Origin: Pseudisothecium myosuroides
Taxonomy: Eukaryota > Streptophyta > Bryopsida > Hypnales > Lembophyllaceae
Assembly (NCBI GenBank): GCA_951799445.1
Contig: OX637293.1
Location: forward strand, 5,766,001 to 5,830,000
Length of the DNA: 64,000 bases
Direction: 5' to 3'
The notes beneath the pieces were generated by a model. That model was not told the DNA's origin. It ran no database searches and saw only the letters and a program-made list of their open reading frames with translations. Of this stretch, positions 1-11,099 are shown one piece after another. Each line of letters opens with the position of its first letter. Position 1 is the stretch's first letter. Both the position numbers and the translations under genes were made by a program.

Positions 1-360
1 GGGAGCTTCCTCGACTTGGATGAAGAGTGTACGGATGACATTCAGTTGGCATGATCTCATGATCAACGAGGTCCGTCAGTCACGGCATGATGGCAAAGCG
101 GAGGAAGAATGTCATCTGTTCATATTGTGAATTTTCAAATTTTATTTTTTAACCCAATTTTATTTTTATCATTATGCTGAGGAGGATGTTTTTTTAATCC
201 AATGTAGGACAGAATTGCAACTATTCATCCTTGGAATTTTGTTGGGAAAAGGGGAAGTCTTCTATAGTAGTTTGACTTCCAATGAGTGCTTTTGCAATTT
301 TTTTAAGCAAATGATTCACGTGGTAACCAAAAGGGATGATTTTCAATGTCACCGATCTGT
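1..360. other. AT-rich intergenic, nothing recognised
   Basis: No open frame of useful length, no recognisable domain and no clear repeat boundary is visible. Homopolymer T and A runs are common, as in the rest of the first 13 kb. Confidence 0.6.
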
Positions 361-1560
361 CCTTTGAGGGTTAAATGTTAGTTTGTTATTTCAGTTTGTT
401 GTGCACAAACAAGATTAGTTAGATTTTTACTCAATATGTAAATTTCGACCTTGTGGGGTTATAATAATAATAGTTTCACGTGAAGATAAATATTCCTTAG
501 CGAGGAGAAAAGAGTGGCGGAATATGTTGTTTTTTGAGTTAATGCAAGTAGAGAAGCAAGCCTACGACAATCCTACCATTTGGATTTTTTGTAGGCATCA
601 ACGAAGGTGACAAATGCATGTCGGCCCCACATTCTTCAAATGCCACTTGAAAGTTTGGCTTCTTCGTATCTTTCTTTTGCACTTTCCTTTTCTATGCCCA
701 TAGATCACGGTGGCTACTTCATTTATAGCCCTGGATTTTACTATTAGCAGTACTACACAATAACATTATTTAAATTTTGGTTGTCTCATGCCATAGGCAA
801 AAGTGAAGGAGGAAATTGTGACATTGTTGTACAATAGCGATGCTATAGTACGGTAGGATGAAGACCTCTTCTATCATCTTCTTGAGGTTGATCATGAATC
901 GAGAATGTACTACATCAAATGCATTATATATTGCGTACTATAGTAATCATGAATAGCTACAATCATATATCTATACAAGTTTTTGTAGTGTTCTTTTTTA
1001 CTTTCAAAATTGTGAAGTAGCTTACAAACTCCTTTGACATCATTGTTGTACAATCAAATATGTTCAAAGTGACCCTTTAAGGGTTAATCTAGCTTTAGGG
1101 AGGACTTGCATACTTCCAAATTTATTAGGTTTACACAAATTGCTCATGTCATAACATTGATTAACAATGAAGTAGGGAGGCCCTTTTGCATCCTTGAAAA
1201 GAATAGAGACCCTTCCAATGAACAAAATTGTCTTAAATGGCTCCTCAGCAGATATTTTTTTTGGACCATGTGTTAGTTGGTTGGCTTCACTTCATAGGCC
1301 AAAATTTGGAGAAACAGGGCCAAAGTGGCCAAAATCTATCAAGACAAGTGAAGTGTTGCTCAAACCAGAAACGGTGCTCTTCAATCAACCCCAATCTTTC
1401 AATTAACTAGTAAATCTCTCTCAAATATCTAGCAAAGCATAATACCTTTCCAAAAGACCATTGCTTGGTTAGAAGGGAGGCAACCCATTTTTGATCACTT
1501 AAGGAATTACATGTATCTGCAGGTCTGGTTTCTTCAGTGGGGAATTTTTTTTGCAGAAAT
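361..1560. repeat. Dispersed repeat R1, copy a
   Basis: A block starting at about 365 (GGTTAAATGTTAGTTTGTTA) recurs at about 3899 and runs in parallel with copy b for several hundred bases. Shared segments include the ACAAACAAGATTAGTTAG stretch and the CAAATTTATTAGG stretch. A further shared part around 1140-1240 (GAGGCAGGG-type, then CTTGAAAAG) recurs at about 4500-4560 and 9590-9720. The copies have diverged by substitutions and indels. No coding potential was recognised, so this is an old non-coding or decayed transposon-derived family. The 70-residue open frame inside it has no domain. Confidence 0.65.
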
Positions 1561-1680
1561 ATAATTTTGAAGCCTGGTTCTAAAAATTTCCATTTTTTTT
1601 TTCAAAATAGAATTACCATGAATTTTTCAACGAAAGATTTTGTTCCTTCCATACCAGTGATATAAGGTAGGTCCACCCAA

Positions 1681-1866
1681 ATGTGCACTGACCTTAAACC
1701 ACCATCTTTACTTTGTGGACATCTTCAAAATCAATTTTGTACCCTATGTGGAAGAAACGCCTTTAGAACCAAACTTTGTTCCTTAAAAACTTTTGCATAC
1801 AATATCCAAATGCCACGTTCTTTGGTGCATTGGAACCTCCTTTCACTTGCCAACAAGAACATATGA
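1681..1866. repeat. Dispersed repeat R2, copy a
   Basis: This stretch aligns with about 8935-9120 on the same strand. Both contain ATATCCAAATG, CACGTTCTTTG and TTGGAACCTCC in the same order and spacing. A short open frame of 61 codons crosses it, but it is broken in the second copy and matches nothing recognised. It is best read as a non-coding dispersed repeat. Confidence 0.6.
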
Positions 1867-1883
1867 AAATCTGACTACTCATC

Positions 1884-2152
1884 ACAAAGTTTAGACCCTA
1901 TGGTTTGTCAACAATTATCATGTGGTTATCGTTGTTTCATGGGTTCGCACGTTAATTACAATTTATTACATTATTACAATGTATTACTTCGCATCGTTAC
2001 GATGCAGTTGCAAGTAATGCATTGTAACGATGCAATAACAGTGCGAAGTAATGCATTGTAATGATGCGATAAATTGTAATTAACGTGCGAACCCATGAAA
2101 CAATGAAAAACACATGATAACTATTGACAAACCTTAGGGTCTAAACTTTGTA
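1884..2152. mobile_element. Long foldback MITE, about 270 bp
   Basis: The two halves are near-perfect inverted repeats. The left arm begins ACAAAGTTTAGACCC at 1884 and the right arm ends GGGTCTAAACTTTGT at 2151. Inner landmarks pair as well: TTTCATGGGTTCGCACG (left) with CGTGCGAACCCATGAAA (right), and GTTAATTACAATTTAT with its complement. The arms are about 115 nt each, with a short centre near 2018 that itself holds CATCGTTACGATG. There is no coding capacity. Such a structure is typical of foldback MITEs, and a transcript would form a long hairpin. The target-site duplication could not be fixed. Confidence 0.8.
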
Positions 2153-2404
2153 ATGTAGTGTAATAGTAGTATCTAGGCTCAATAGCAAAAAGTGGTGGTT
2201 TTGGGTGTACCCACCTTAGGGCTTGCTATTTCTGACTATAGGCTGAAAATAAAATCGACCAAGGGGTAGTTGCAATATTGAGAGCCTTATAGCCAATCAA
2301 AATGCACCACATCTGCGTCGGGAACCCCACCACAATTTATCCCTACAGGTTTGTCTTTCTTCTGCACGGGAAGAGAAAATTTTGCACATAGCCAGAATGC
2401 GGTG

Positions 2405-2995
2405 CTGATCAGGAATGGGTTGCCCCCCGTACAAATGCTATGGTGACCATCAACTGAAAGATGGAGACGCCTAACACTGTGCTATTCTTTGACCATTTTC
2501 GCCATCTGTGTCGTTGACACCTCCTCCTGGTTGGTATGCGTGGCTACCATAAATTGCCTTAAAAACTACGCTGCTCTAACTTCGCAGCAACAGAAACGCT
2601 GAACCCTAGAAAGTGAGTCCATAGGAAAGCCCACTGGGGTCCCAGACTCCAGAGAATGATCATGCAGATTGAAATCATGATGGGTTGGAGCCTTGTGAAG
2701 TTGCAAAAAATAGTTCCGAAAATGGAATTGCTCCATGTGTTTAAAAAAAAAAAAAAAAAATAGTTCCAAAAATGGTTGGATCTCCACACCAGATGGGCCA
2801 CATTTAGAACCATACGTAAGAGCATCCTCAGTGCATGACCGGAAACAGAGACAGTACCGGAATTTGCAAGTGGAGGGTTGCCGCAGACCTTATTCCATTC
2901 CGCTGACTTTTTTTAAAAATTGACCCAATGCAAAGCGCGCAATCCAAACTTCAGATGGACCTTTTCTCATTATAAAAAGAAGGAGAGAAAAAAAA
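2405..2995. repeat. Dispersed repeat R3, copy a
   Basis: It aligns in parallel with about 4690-5420. Shared landmarks in order are GGTGACCATCAA, GAAAGATGGAGAC, TGTGTCGTTGACAC, CTAGAAAGTGAGTCCA, ATCATGATGGGTT, TGACCCAATGCAAAG and TATAAAAAGAAGGAG. The open frames on either strand here are not shared between copies, so they are treated as chance frames. It continues past an inserted MITE into R4 at about 3311. Confidence 0.65.
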
Positions 2996-3004
2996 AATTT
3001 GCGA

Positions 3005-3302
3005 GGGGGGGACAAAAGTATTGTCGCCCCCTTTTGGTCCCACACAAAGCAGCCCCCATTCTCAAACACTATTTTTTGTAATTTTTATACAATTCTTGCA
3101 TCATTGGGTTTCTACGGAGTCGTGATCATGCATACCAAATTTCAACTTCAAAGAAGCAAAACTCCATTTTCGGTGAATTTTTTTAAGTCAATTTTCATGG
3201 TTTTACATAGTATTTTATTGAAAGCAATTAATAATGAATTTTTTTAATTCAATTGTGGAGATGTGTAGGAAACATCCATACGCACAATACTTTTGTCCCC
3301 CC
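3005..3302. mobile_element. MITE with 19-bp perfect TIRs
   Basis: The left end GGGGGGACAAAAGTATTGT (3006-3024) is exactly inverted at the right end, ACAATACTTTTGTCCCCCC (3284-3302). The body is AT-rich and about 260 bp long. Its 82-codon open frame carries no recognised domain. It sits between repeats R3 and R4. The paralogous junction at 5420-6205 lacks it and holds a different transposon instead. The superfamily is undetermined because no clear target duplication is visible. Confidence 0.8.
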
Positions 3303-3310
3303 TATTGTAC

Positions 3311-3440
3311 AATAAAAAAGAAATTGTGCAAAAAAAGGAAAGTTCAATTTATTGACACACACAACAATGCTTGAAAAGGTATGACAATTATGAAACTTTC
3401 TATTGTGAGCCGAGTTGCGGGCTCTTCATATTTGGCCATC
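3311..3440. repeat. Dispersed repeat R4, copy a
   Basis: It shares CAATTTATTGACACACA, ACAATGCTTGAAAAG, ATTATGAAAC and CTCTTCAT with 6205-6330 in the same order. It is the continuation of R3 beyond the inserted MITE. Confidence 0.6.
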
Positions 3441-3894
3441 TTGTTGAATTGGAGAAGGAAAATGGTGAGCCTGGAAATTAAAAGAAACCAATACTAAGAG
3501 CATTCCCTCCGTAGCGCGTTGGGCGCGGCCGCAACATCTCCCCACAGGCCCTTGCTCGATTATGACCTCTACCGTGACTCTTGTACGTGCAACTTCCAGA
3601 GCGGACGCTTCTAAAATGCACCCGGCCACTCAATAGTAGGGAGCCTCTTTAGCGACTTGAGACCGCAAATTGTAGAGAATCTTGTTGTTAGAGTTGTCCA
3701 AATATGGTTGTGAGCAATATTTTTGGAAACAAGCGGTGAAGACCACAAGTAAGAAGTGGGTGCAGAAGACACACAAGGTAATGGAAAGGTGGAGTTATAG
3801 TTTTGGAAAGGGGAGCAGAGCGAGGGACGGTGGGGATCCTTGCTCCATCTTCCAGCCTTCACCGCGCTCGGGCCTATTCAATCTGCTCTGGAGT
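3441..3894. other. Intergenic, moderately GC-rich, no gene recognised
   Basis: Three short overlapping open frames (67-83 codons) on both strands cross this stretch, which is less AT-rich than its surroundings. None has a recognisable domain, start context or splice partner. It could be decayed coding sequence, but nothing supports a specific call. Confidence 0.4.
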
Positions 3895-4760
3895 TAAGGG
3901 TTAAATGTTAGTTTGTTATTTGGTTTGTCATGTACAAACAAGATTAGTTAGATTTTTACTCAATGTGTAAATTTTGACCTCATGGGTTTATAATAATAAT
4001 TTCATGTGAGGACAAATATTCCTTACCGAAGAAAAAAGAATGGCGGTGTAAATTGTTTTTTGCATTAATGCATGCAAATAGAAAAGCAAGCTTCGGCAAT
4101 CTTACCATTTGGATTTCCCATAGCCATCAGTGAATGTGACAAATGTGCATCAATTCCACATTCTTCAAATGCACCTTGAAAGTTTGGCTTCTTTGTATCT
4201 TCCTTCTACACTTTCCTTTCACACATCCATAAAGTAAAGGAGGAAACTATGACATTGTTGTGCAATAGTAATGCTATAGTACAGTAGGATGAAGACCTCT
4301 TCTATCATCTTTTCAAGGTTGACCATGAATCAAGAATGTACTACATCAAATGCATTATATATTGCGTATTACAAACTCCTTTGACAATATTGTTGTAAGA
4401 TTAAACATGCTCAAAGTGACCCTTTGAAGGTTAATCTAGCTTTGGGGAAGACTTGCACACCTCCAAATTTATTAGGTTTTTACAAATTGCTCATGTCATA
4501 ACATTGTTTACCAATAAGGCAAGGGGGTCCTTTTGCACCCTTGAAAAGGACAAGCCCCCCTCCAATGAACAAAATTGTCTTACATGACTCCTCAATCAAG
4601 CCCAATCTTTGAATGAACAAGTAAGTCCCTCTAAGATATCTATCAAAGCATGCCATACATTCCCAAAAATGGGAAGGACCATTGTTTGGTTATACAATGC
4701 TACGGTGACCATCAAGTGAAAGATGGAGACCCCTATCACTATACTATTCTTTATCCATTT
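3895..4760. repeat. Dispersed repeat R1, copy b
   Basis: Parallel copy of 361-1560, shortened by internal deletions relative to copy a. It begins GGGTTAAATGTTAGTTTG and keeps ACAAACAAGATTAGTTAG, ATGAAGACCTCTTCTATC and CAAATGCATTATATATTGCG. It passes into repeat R3 copy b at about 4690, so R1 and R3 may be parts of one older unit. Confidence 0.6.
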
Positions 4761-5425
4761 GGGCCATTTGTGTCGTTGACACTTGCACTTACATCCGGTT
4801 GGTATTCGACCATAAATTGCCTTAACCCATAAACGACGCCGCGGCTATTTTGTGGTCAACGAATGACAAAGAATGCTTATGTGTAGGACAAAACTCCAAC
4901 TATTCATCCTCATCAAAATTTCATATGGAAAAGGAACTAGTCTTGTACAATAGTTTGACTTCCGCAATGAGTGCTTTGGGAATTTTCTAAACCAACTATG
5001 GGTTAAAAACTACGCTACTCTACCACCAAAAAAAACGAAGGCTGAATGCTAGAAAGTGAGTCCACCGAGGGCTCTCCATCGGGAAGCTCATTTTGGGGGT
5101 TCCGAGACTCCAAAGAATGATTGTACAGACTGAAATCATGATGGGTTCACTTCGATCCTTGTGAAGTTGCGAAAATTTATGGTTGTAGATGGGCCACATT
5201 TGGAACCATATGACGGTGAAACCAACATACAGCTTCAACTGGAAGACCATCCTCGGTGCAGTGCATGACTGGAAACAGGGACAGTACCGGAATTTTCAAG
5301 TGGAAGGTCGCGGACCTCATTCCATTCCGCTGATTTTTATCGAAAATTGACCCAATGCAAAGTTGGCAATCCAAACCTCAAATGGACTTTTTTGCATTAT
5401 AAAAAGAAGGAGGGGGAAAGATTTT
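4761..5425. repeat. Dispersed repeat R3, copy b
   Basis: Parallel copy of 2405-2995 with the same landmarks. It ends GAAGGAGGGGGAAAG just before the TTAA-flanked element at 5434. No gene was recognised. Confidence 0.6.
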
Positions 5426-5433
5426 ACAATTAA

Positions 5434-6197
5434 CCCCTAAAGGATCGTTGACTAGGGGATGGGGGGCAGCTTGGGCAGCAAAATAAAAATGGACAAAAAT
5501 TTGACCTTTTTTTTTAATATATTTTTTTCTCATAGATTATATTTTTGGCTATCTGGAAAGCTTTGATTCATTTCATTTGGATATGTTATAAAAAAGTTAT
5601 GGACATTCTTGTTTTTCAGGCAATTAGAGCATCTTCTTGAAAAAAATAACTTGTAGGATTCATTTCTGAATGCATTTTTTCAAATTTTTCAGTTTTTTTT
5701 TTTGCATGGTTTATTTTACTTGCTAGAACAATCTCACCACTGGGATTAAAGCATTTTAATTCCATCTAAAATATATGAATATTTTAGATTTTCCTTCTAT
5801 CTTGTACCCACTTCTATTTAACAATTTTTTTAAGAATGATAATTAAGTTTTTTTTGAATTTTTTTTCCCCTAGACTCTCAACTCAATTCTCCACTATAAA
5901 CATTTAAAGCTCAAAACTCTGTAGTACAAAAAATTTAAGTTAAAAATGTTTAAGGTCTCAAAATCTAGTCCCGCAATGTGCTGGAAAACTTAATTTTTTC
6001 ACTTTAAATGCAGATATTTTGTAATTCGTGCGGTCAAAAATTCTAAAAAAAATTCCACACATTCTTATACTAGTTAGGTGTAAGATCCTACGGTTGGATG
6101 TGCAAGAAAAACATTTTTCAACATTTTTTACTCTTTGCTATAGAAATGGCAGTTTTCAGGGGGTTTGGGCAGAAAAAAGGCCTTGGTCCTTTAGGGG
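5434..6197. mobile_element. TTAA-flanked non-autonomous DNA transposon, copy 1
   Basis: The ends are inverted: CCCCTAAAGGATC at the left and GGTCCTTTAGGGG at the right. Each is directly abutted by TTAA (5430-5433 and 6198-6201). The 764-bp body is AT-rich, non-coding and clearly homologous to 15975-16904, which has the same ends and the same TTAA flanks. A TTAA target duplication with ends starting CCC is the hallmark of the piggyBac superfamily. Because TTAA also extends the inverted repeat, it could instead be part of a longer terminal repeat, so the superfamily is an inference. Confidence 0.75.
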
Positions 6198-6204
6198 TTA
6201 AAAG

Positions 6205-6330
6205 AAAGTTTTTGTGTAAAATCCAATTTATTGACACACATAACAATGCTTGAAAAGCTATAATAATTATGAAACTTCTCATTGTGAGCGAAATTGCAAG
6301 CTCTTCATCCTTTTGCTAAGTTGGGTTTGG
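6205..6330. repeat. Dispersed repeat R4, copy b
   Basis: Parallel copy of 3311-3440, immediately downstream of the TTAA-flanked element. It shows that the element inserted between R3 and R4. Confidence 0.55.
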
Positions 6331-6929
6331 AAAGGAGAGTGGCGAGACAGAGACCAATATTGATTGCATTGGGGAGTAATTTTTTTAATTGCCCCTTTAG
6401 TACGCCATTACCGTCTTGGAAGTTGGTTCCATTGTAGATGCTCTAAGTATTGTAAAGTGAAGGGTTAGTGCAAGCGAGTGCCAAAATTGAATTTCTACAA
6501 TCAATATAATATGTCAAATTTGACCCCAAGTAAAGGATTGCTCCTACTCTTGATCAACATTTGTTTAAATCTTTTAGAGGGAACCACTACATTGATTTAT
6601 CTTATTAATGAGGGCCCAAAATTTGTGCCATTACTGAATCTTCTTTCTCTGAAAATTAGTGGAATAAGGAAAATATTTTGACTTGTACCTATTTAAGCCC
6701 TAAAGTTTCAAGACTTTATTTTACCCCCAATATACCCTCCAAAACTATTATTTTAGTTCACATAACCAAAGTGGAAAAAAAATTATTTTGTGACATATCC
6801 AATCAAAGGACCTTGTGCCAGACCAGTATGAAAATGTATGGAGGAAATTTTGGAAAGTTTAAATATTTAGATTGCAAGATATTCTTTAGTGTTTGAAAGT
6901 AGAAAAAACACTCAATTTTGCACCTTGGA
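6331..6929. other. AT-rich intergenic, no gene recognised
   Basis: Two short plus-strand frames (67 and 72 codons, 6478-6896) are AT-biased and have no recognisable domain. They are judged chance frames in AT-rich repeat sequence. Confidence 0.5.
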
Positions 6930-7450
6930 AATGCTCTACTAGGTTGCAAGACTTTTGATACTCTTAACTTCAATTTTTTGCACTATAAATTTTGATTTTG
7001 CATTTATTTTGATTGAAAAATTGATTTGAATGAGTGCAAATAAAAAATTCAAACAGAAAAATCATGCTTTTGAATCTTTAAAAAATTGTTGAGTAGGTGA
7101 AAAGGTACAAGATGGAAGGAAAATATAAATGATTGATAGCTCTATATAAAATTGAAACACACCAATTCCAATAGTTAGTTTTTTCTAGCAAAAAAACTAA
7201 TCTCCATGTACAATTTTTTTTGTAATTTTTTTGAAAATTAAGCAAAAACAAATTTGATGCATTATTTTTCTAGAAGATGCTCCAAATGCCTGTAAAACAA
7301 GATCTCCATTACTTTCACACAAACCGTTGATCCCAATAGAACAAATGAACCTTTCTATATAAACAAAAATATATTTTAGGAGAGAAAAAAAACTGTTTCA
7401 AGAGCTGAATTTATTTTGTTGTATTGGCTTGTGCATTTTGACCGTAGAGT
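6930..7450 (-). mobile_element. Partial, inverted relative of the TTAA-flanked element
   Basis: Read on the minus strand, this stretch follows the interior of 5434-6197. Matching items are the reverse complements of GGCAATTAGAGCATCTTC, AATATATGAATATTTTAG-like and TTCCTTCTATCTTGTACC. The CCCCTAAAGG ends were not found, so the copy is truncated or eroded. Confidence 0.55.
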
Positions 7451-8934
7451 GGCATAACTTTGGAAGGGTCACTGATTGAACAAAAATTAGAGTCTCCGTA
7501 AGCTAATCTATTTTATAACTTAAGAAAAACATTTCCAAAAATCATGCTAAAAATTGAGATTATAGAAGCTTGTCTTAACTTTTAGTTGTCCTCTATGAAG
7601 ACAAAATTCTTTAAAGATTGAAAATTCTGAGTGACTATAGTATAATAGTGTCAATTGAATTAATTGGATATTTAGTCAAGAAATGATGATGGCAAAATGA
7701 TACTCCTTCCATCCTAAAATTATCTTTTTGTTGGCCTTAATTTTATGTCTCAAAATGATCTTTTTATTGCACTTCAAGAACATTGTGAATTGGTCAAATT
7801 TGACTTTTCAATTGCTATTTGGAACCAATAATACAACTTCAAGTAATAGTTACCCTTCCATCCATGCAATCATCAATCAAAAGACAAATGAATTGACTCA
7901 ACATTGTTCATTCTTATTGTTTGCATCTCTTTAAGTGTTGCCTAATTGAAGGAGATGAAGCTCTTAGAGGCGAAATAGAGGTCTACACATGGTTTTGATT
8001 TTATCATATATTTTCTATCAAGCCATCATTTATTTTTTCTTAAAAGGCCTAGATCTACATTCTTCTTTTTAAGCACAGTTACGCTAAATTTATACCATAA
8101 AAAGGGCTAAATTACTCCCACTATAATAGAACATTGAGATTAAAGGGGTTATTATGGTTTATTTTAACCCTTTTGTCTCTCTCGGAGATTAAAATAGATA
8201 ACATTACATTTGAACAAATGTTTTCCATTATGAATACTCCCCTAGAAATCAATCCCTAACGATCTAAAGGTCTTAGATAAAAACTTAAATGTAATACAAA
8301 ATAAGTCTTTCGCAACTGGATTATCAGACAAAATTATATTATGCATCATGATTAGAATTTATCCATACAAATCAATTTGAAAATATATTTATGACTATTT
8401 GTCAATTCAATTTCAAGGCACAACTTTGGAAATTCACCTACAACATATTAATCTCTATATTCTAAATATGAAATTTTCCATTGTTGCGAGCATTGTTGAC
8501 TAAATTTTCACCTTACATTGTCTAAATAAAGATGGTCAAAATATTCGATTATGAAACATAATTACTTTTCAACCCTACTAGTAAATTCTCAACACTTCAA
8601 TAATGTTATATCCTTTGTGTTTATTTCTTCATAAAAATATTTAGACAATAACAATTTCAATTTGTAAACGTATCTATTTAGGGATAACTCATTTTACTAA
8701 GCAATAAGTAAAGAAAAATTTGAATTTTTTTTTTGGCTCTGCCCAAAAATATTTCTTACAAACAACCACCAACCACAAAATGGTTGCTCAAGTCATCGAG
8801 GATTTACTTTGATAGATGGACTAGGATTTGAAAACGGTGGTGCTTAGGGATAGACATCGCGTGTGGATTGACATCATGTGTGGTACCAATAGTTGAATGT
8901 GAAAATATAATGAATGCAAATTTGGCACCTCCAA
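7451..8934. other. AT-rich intergenic, nothing recognised
   Basis: Strongly AT-rich sequence with no domain-bearing frame on either strand. The 68-codon frame at 7728-7934 is leucine- and phenylalanine-rich, consistent with random AT-rich translation. Confidence 0.55.
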
Positions 8935-9200
8935 ATGTGCCACTAACCCCAAAACCGCCATCATCACCCTCTCTACATCTCTAAACTCAATATGTACCTA
9001 TAAAGAAGAAACAATTTCAAAACCTCTACCAAAAAAACTTTGATCCTTCATAACTTTTGCATACCATATCCAAATGTCACGTTCTTTGATGCTTTGGAAC
9101 CTCCATTCATTTGCAAGCAAGAAATTATGAAAATTTGAATGGTGTAATAATAGTAACTAGGCCAAAAAAATGGCGGTTTTAGGGGTGCCCACATTAAGTG
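8935..9200. repeat. Dispersed repeat R2, copy b
   Basis: Parallel copy of 1681-1866, including CATATCCAAATGTCACGTTC and TTTGGAACCTCC. The stretch after it (GTAATAATAGTAACTAGGCC, 9146) resembles 2160-2180, so R2 once extended across the site where the 1884-2152 foldback lies in copy a. Confidence 0.6.
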
Positions 9201-9559
9201 CAATGAACGTGATTACTGCTACAGTATTCAAGGATTGGAATCTTCGGAGGCACCGTAAGCCCAGGCTTTGTGACAGCCAGACACTTCACAAGTTGCATGC
9301 TGGGCATGTGTTCAGCATGCCTTTCACTGCGCTGAACCAAAAAGCTGGCCACCTTAGCAATGGAACTTGTTTCATTTGTTTCGGGAAAAAAAAGCTGACC
9401 ACCTTTTGACCTTGAAAAAAACAATATAATTAATTGTTTATGGTTAGGTGATCAAATTCGGCTAAAATTCAACTCCTACTGTAAGGTAAGGTCATACCTA
9501 GGGATTTTTTATTTTTTATTTTTATTTTTTTCCATTTATTTTGGGTAGTGCAAAAAGTG
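9201..9559. other. Intergenic, no gene recognised
   Basis: Overlapping 76-79 codon frames occur on opposite strands without recognisable domains. A T-rich tract lies at 9505-9535. Nothing else is visible. Confidence 0.5.
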
Positions 9560-9990
9560 ATCTTTGTTGGGGGTGACATAACATTGTTTACCAATGAGGC
9601 AGGGAGCTGAAAAGGACCTCCCGCACTAAACAATTGTCTTATATAGCTCCTTAGTCAAATTCAAAGTGATATTGTTTTCCAATGAGGTAGGGGTCCCTTT
9701 TGCATTCTTGAAAAGGGAACTTGTATTGTGAACAAAATTGTCTTGTATATTTTATCTGCCAACCTCAATCTTTTGAATTAATTGATAAGTTTACCAACCC
9801 CAATCTTTGAATTAATTGATAAGTTTATCCCATGCATCTAGCAAAGTATAATATTTTTCTAGCATAGGGAGGCCCCTTGCTTGATTATACAATGTTATGA
9901 ACCCTTGAATTAATTGATAAGTCCATCCCAAGCATCTAGCAAAGTCTAATAATTTCCCAGCATAGGGAGGACCATTGCCTAGCTATACAA
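9560..9990. repeat. Dispersed repeat R1, copy c, with internal tandem units
   Basis: It carries the R1 landmarks TGACATAACATTGTTTACCA and CTTGAAAAG. It also holds near-identical internal repeats built on GAATTAATTGATAAGT, ATCTAGCAAAGT and AGCATAGGGAGG at about 9775, 9810 and 9905. No coding content. Confidence 0.6.
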
Positions 9991-10690
9991 TGTTCTGGAT
10001 GCAATTGATTACATCTATATGTTGGAGTGATGCAGTTGTTTACATCAATATAAACAGATGAAACATACAAAATACGGATAAAATCTTAATCATTCATCTG
10101 AAAGAGTGTACATTCATCTAGAAAGAGATATTGTCTTTAGAATAGTAGCAAATCAACAATTTCATTCATTGAAAATCGAGGAGTATATTGCCTAATAAAT
10201 TCTTCCAAATGGTTTTGTGTAGATTTTGGATGAAATATCGTTCGCCTTCCTTGTTGTATCCACACATGAGGTCAAAGTAATTTACGTTCATCTATAATTA
10301 TCAATATTTATAACGTAGTATAGTTACTATTGTTGAAAATAGATTATTTTCTTTGGTAGGTAGAAGAAGATTTCAACTCACTTGAATATGTATTGTTTGG
10401 TGTTTTGGATCCATTTGAATAATTGTTATGAATTTTCAAAGTATTCTCTCTAGGTGTATAAAAAACACTAGCTAGACTCTCGTAGATTCTCACGTTTAAT
10501 TGTGTACGTCTAATGCAATCAATATTTTTTGTGGTAAGTGCCTTAATTTAGGTGGTTCTTGATTATGGGCGTGCATACTTTAAATTAATTTAAAATGAAG
10601 ATTAAAAATGTTTAAAAAGTTTTAAAAACATGATTTTTTAAATGTGCACAAAATTTAGACTCCTAATGCCTAATTTTGAATAAACTAATT
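9991..10690. other. AT-rich intergenic, nothing recognised
   Basis: No frame, RNA gene or clear repeat boundary could be supported here. Confidence 0.5.
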
Positions 10691-11041
10691 TTGCTTAACT
10701 TTAAAAGTTTTTTCATGTTTAGAAGCCAAAAATTGCTTCAAAATACTAGTCTTGAAAGCAAGGCTAAAGTCTTTATCTATATTTACTTTTTAACAATCCA
10801 ACCGTAGGATCTTTAAGTTAACTTGTTAGTGTACACCCTCCTAAAATTTCAAAATAAAAAACCTTACCAATTTCAAGATCATGATGCTTGGATTTCAAAA
10901 GAAGTATTTTAGTCTCTTCCCAAATTGTTAGATTTCATCTTTCAAACTTCTTATCCAAAAATTTATATATCCTACAACTTGCAACTCTTCATAATATATT
11001 GAAAAAATAAGTTGGACCAAAAAAAAAAAAAAAAAAAAAAT

Positions 11042-11099
<58 letters not shown>

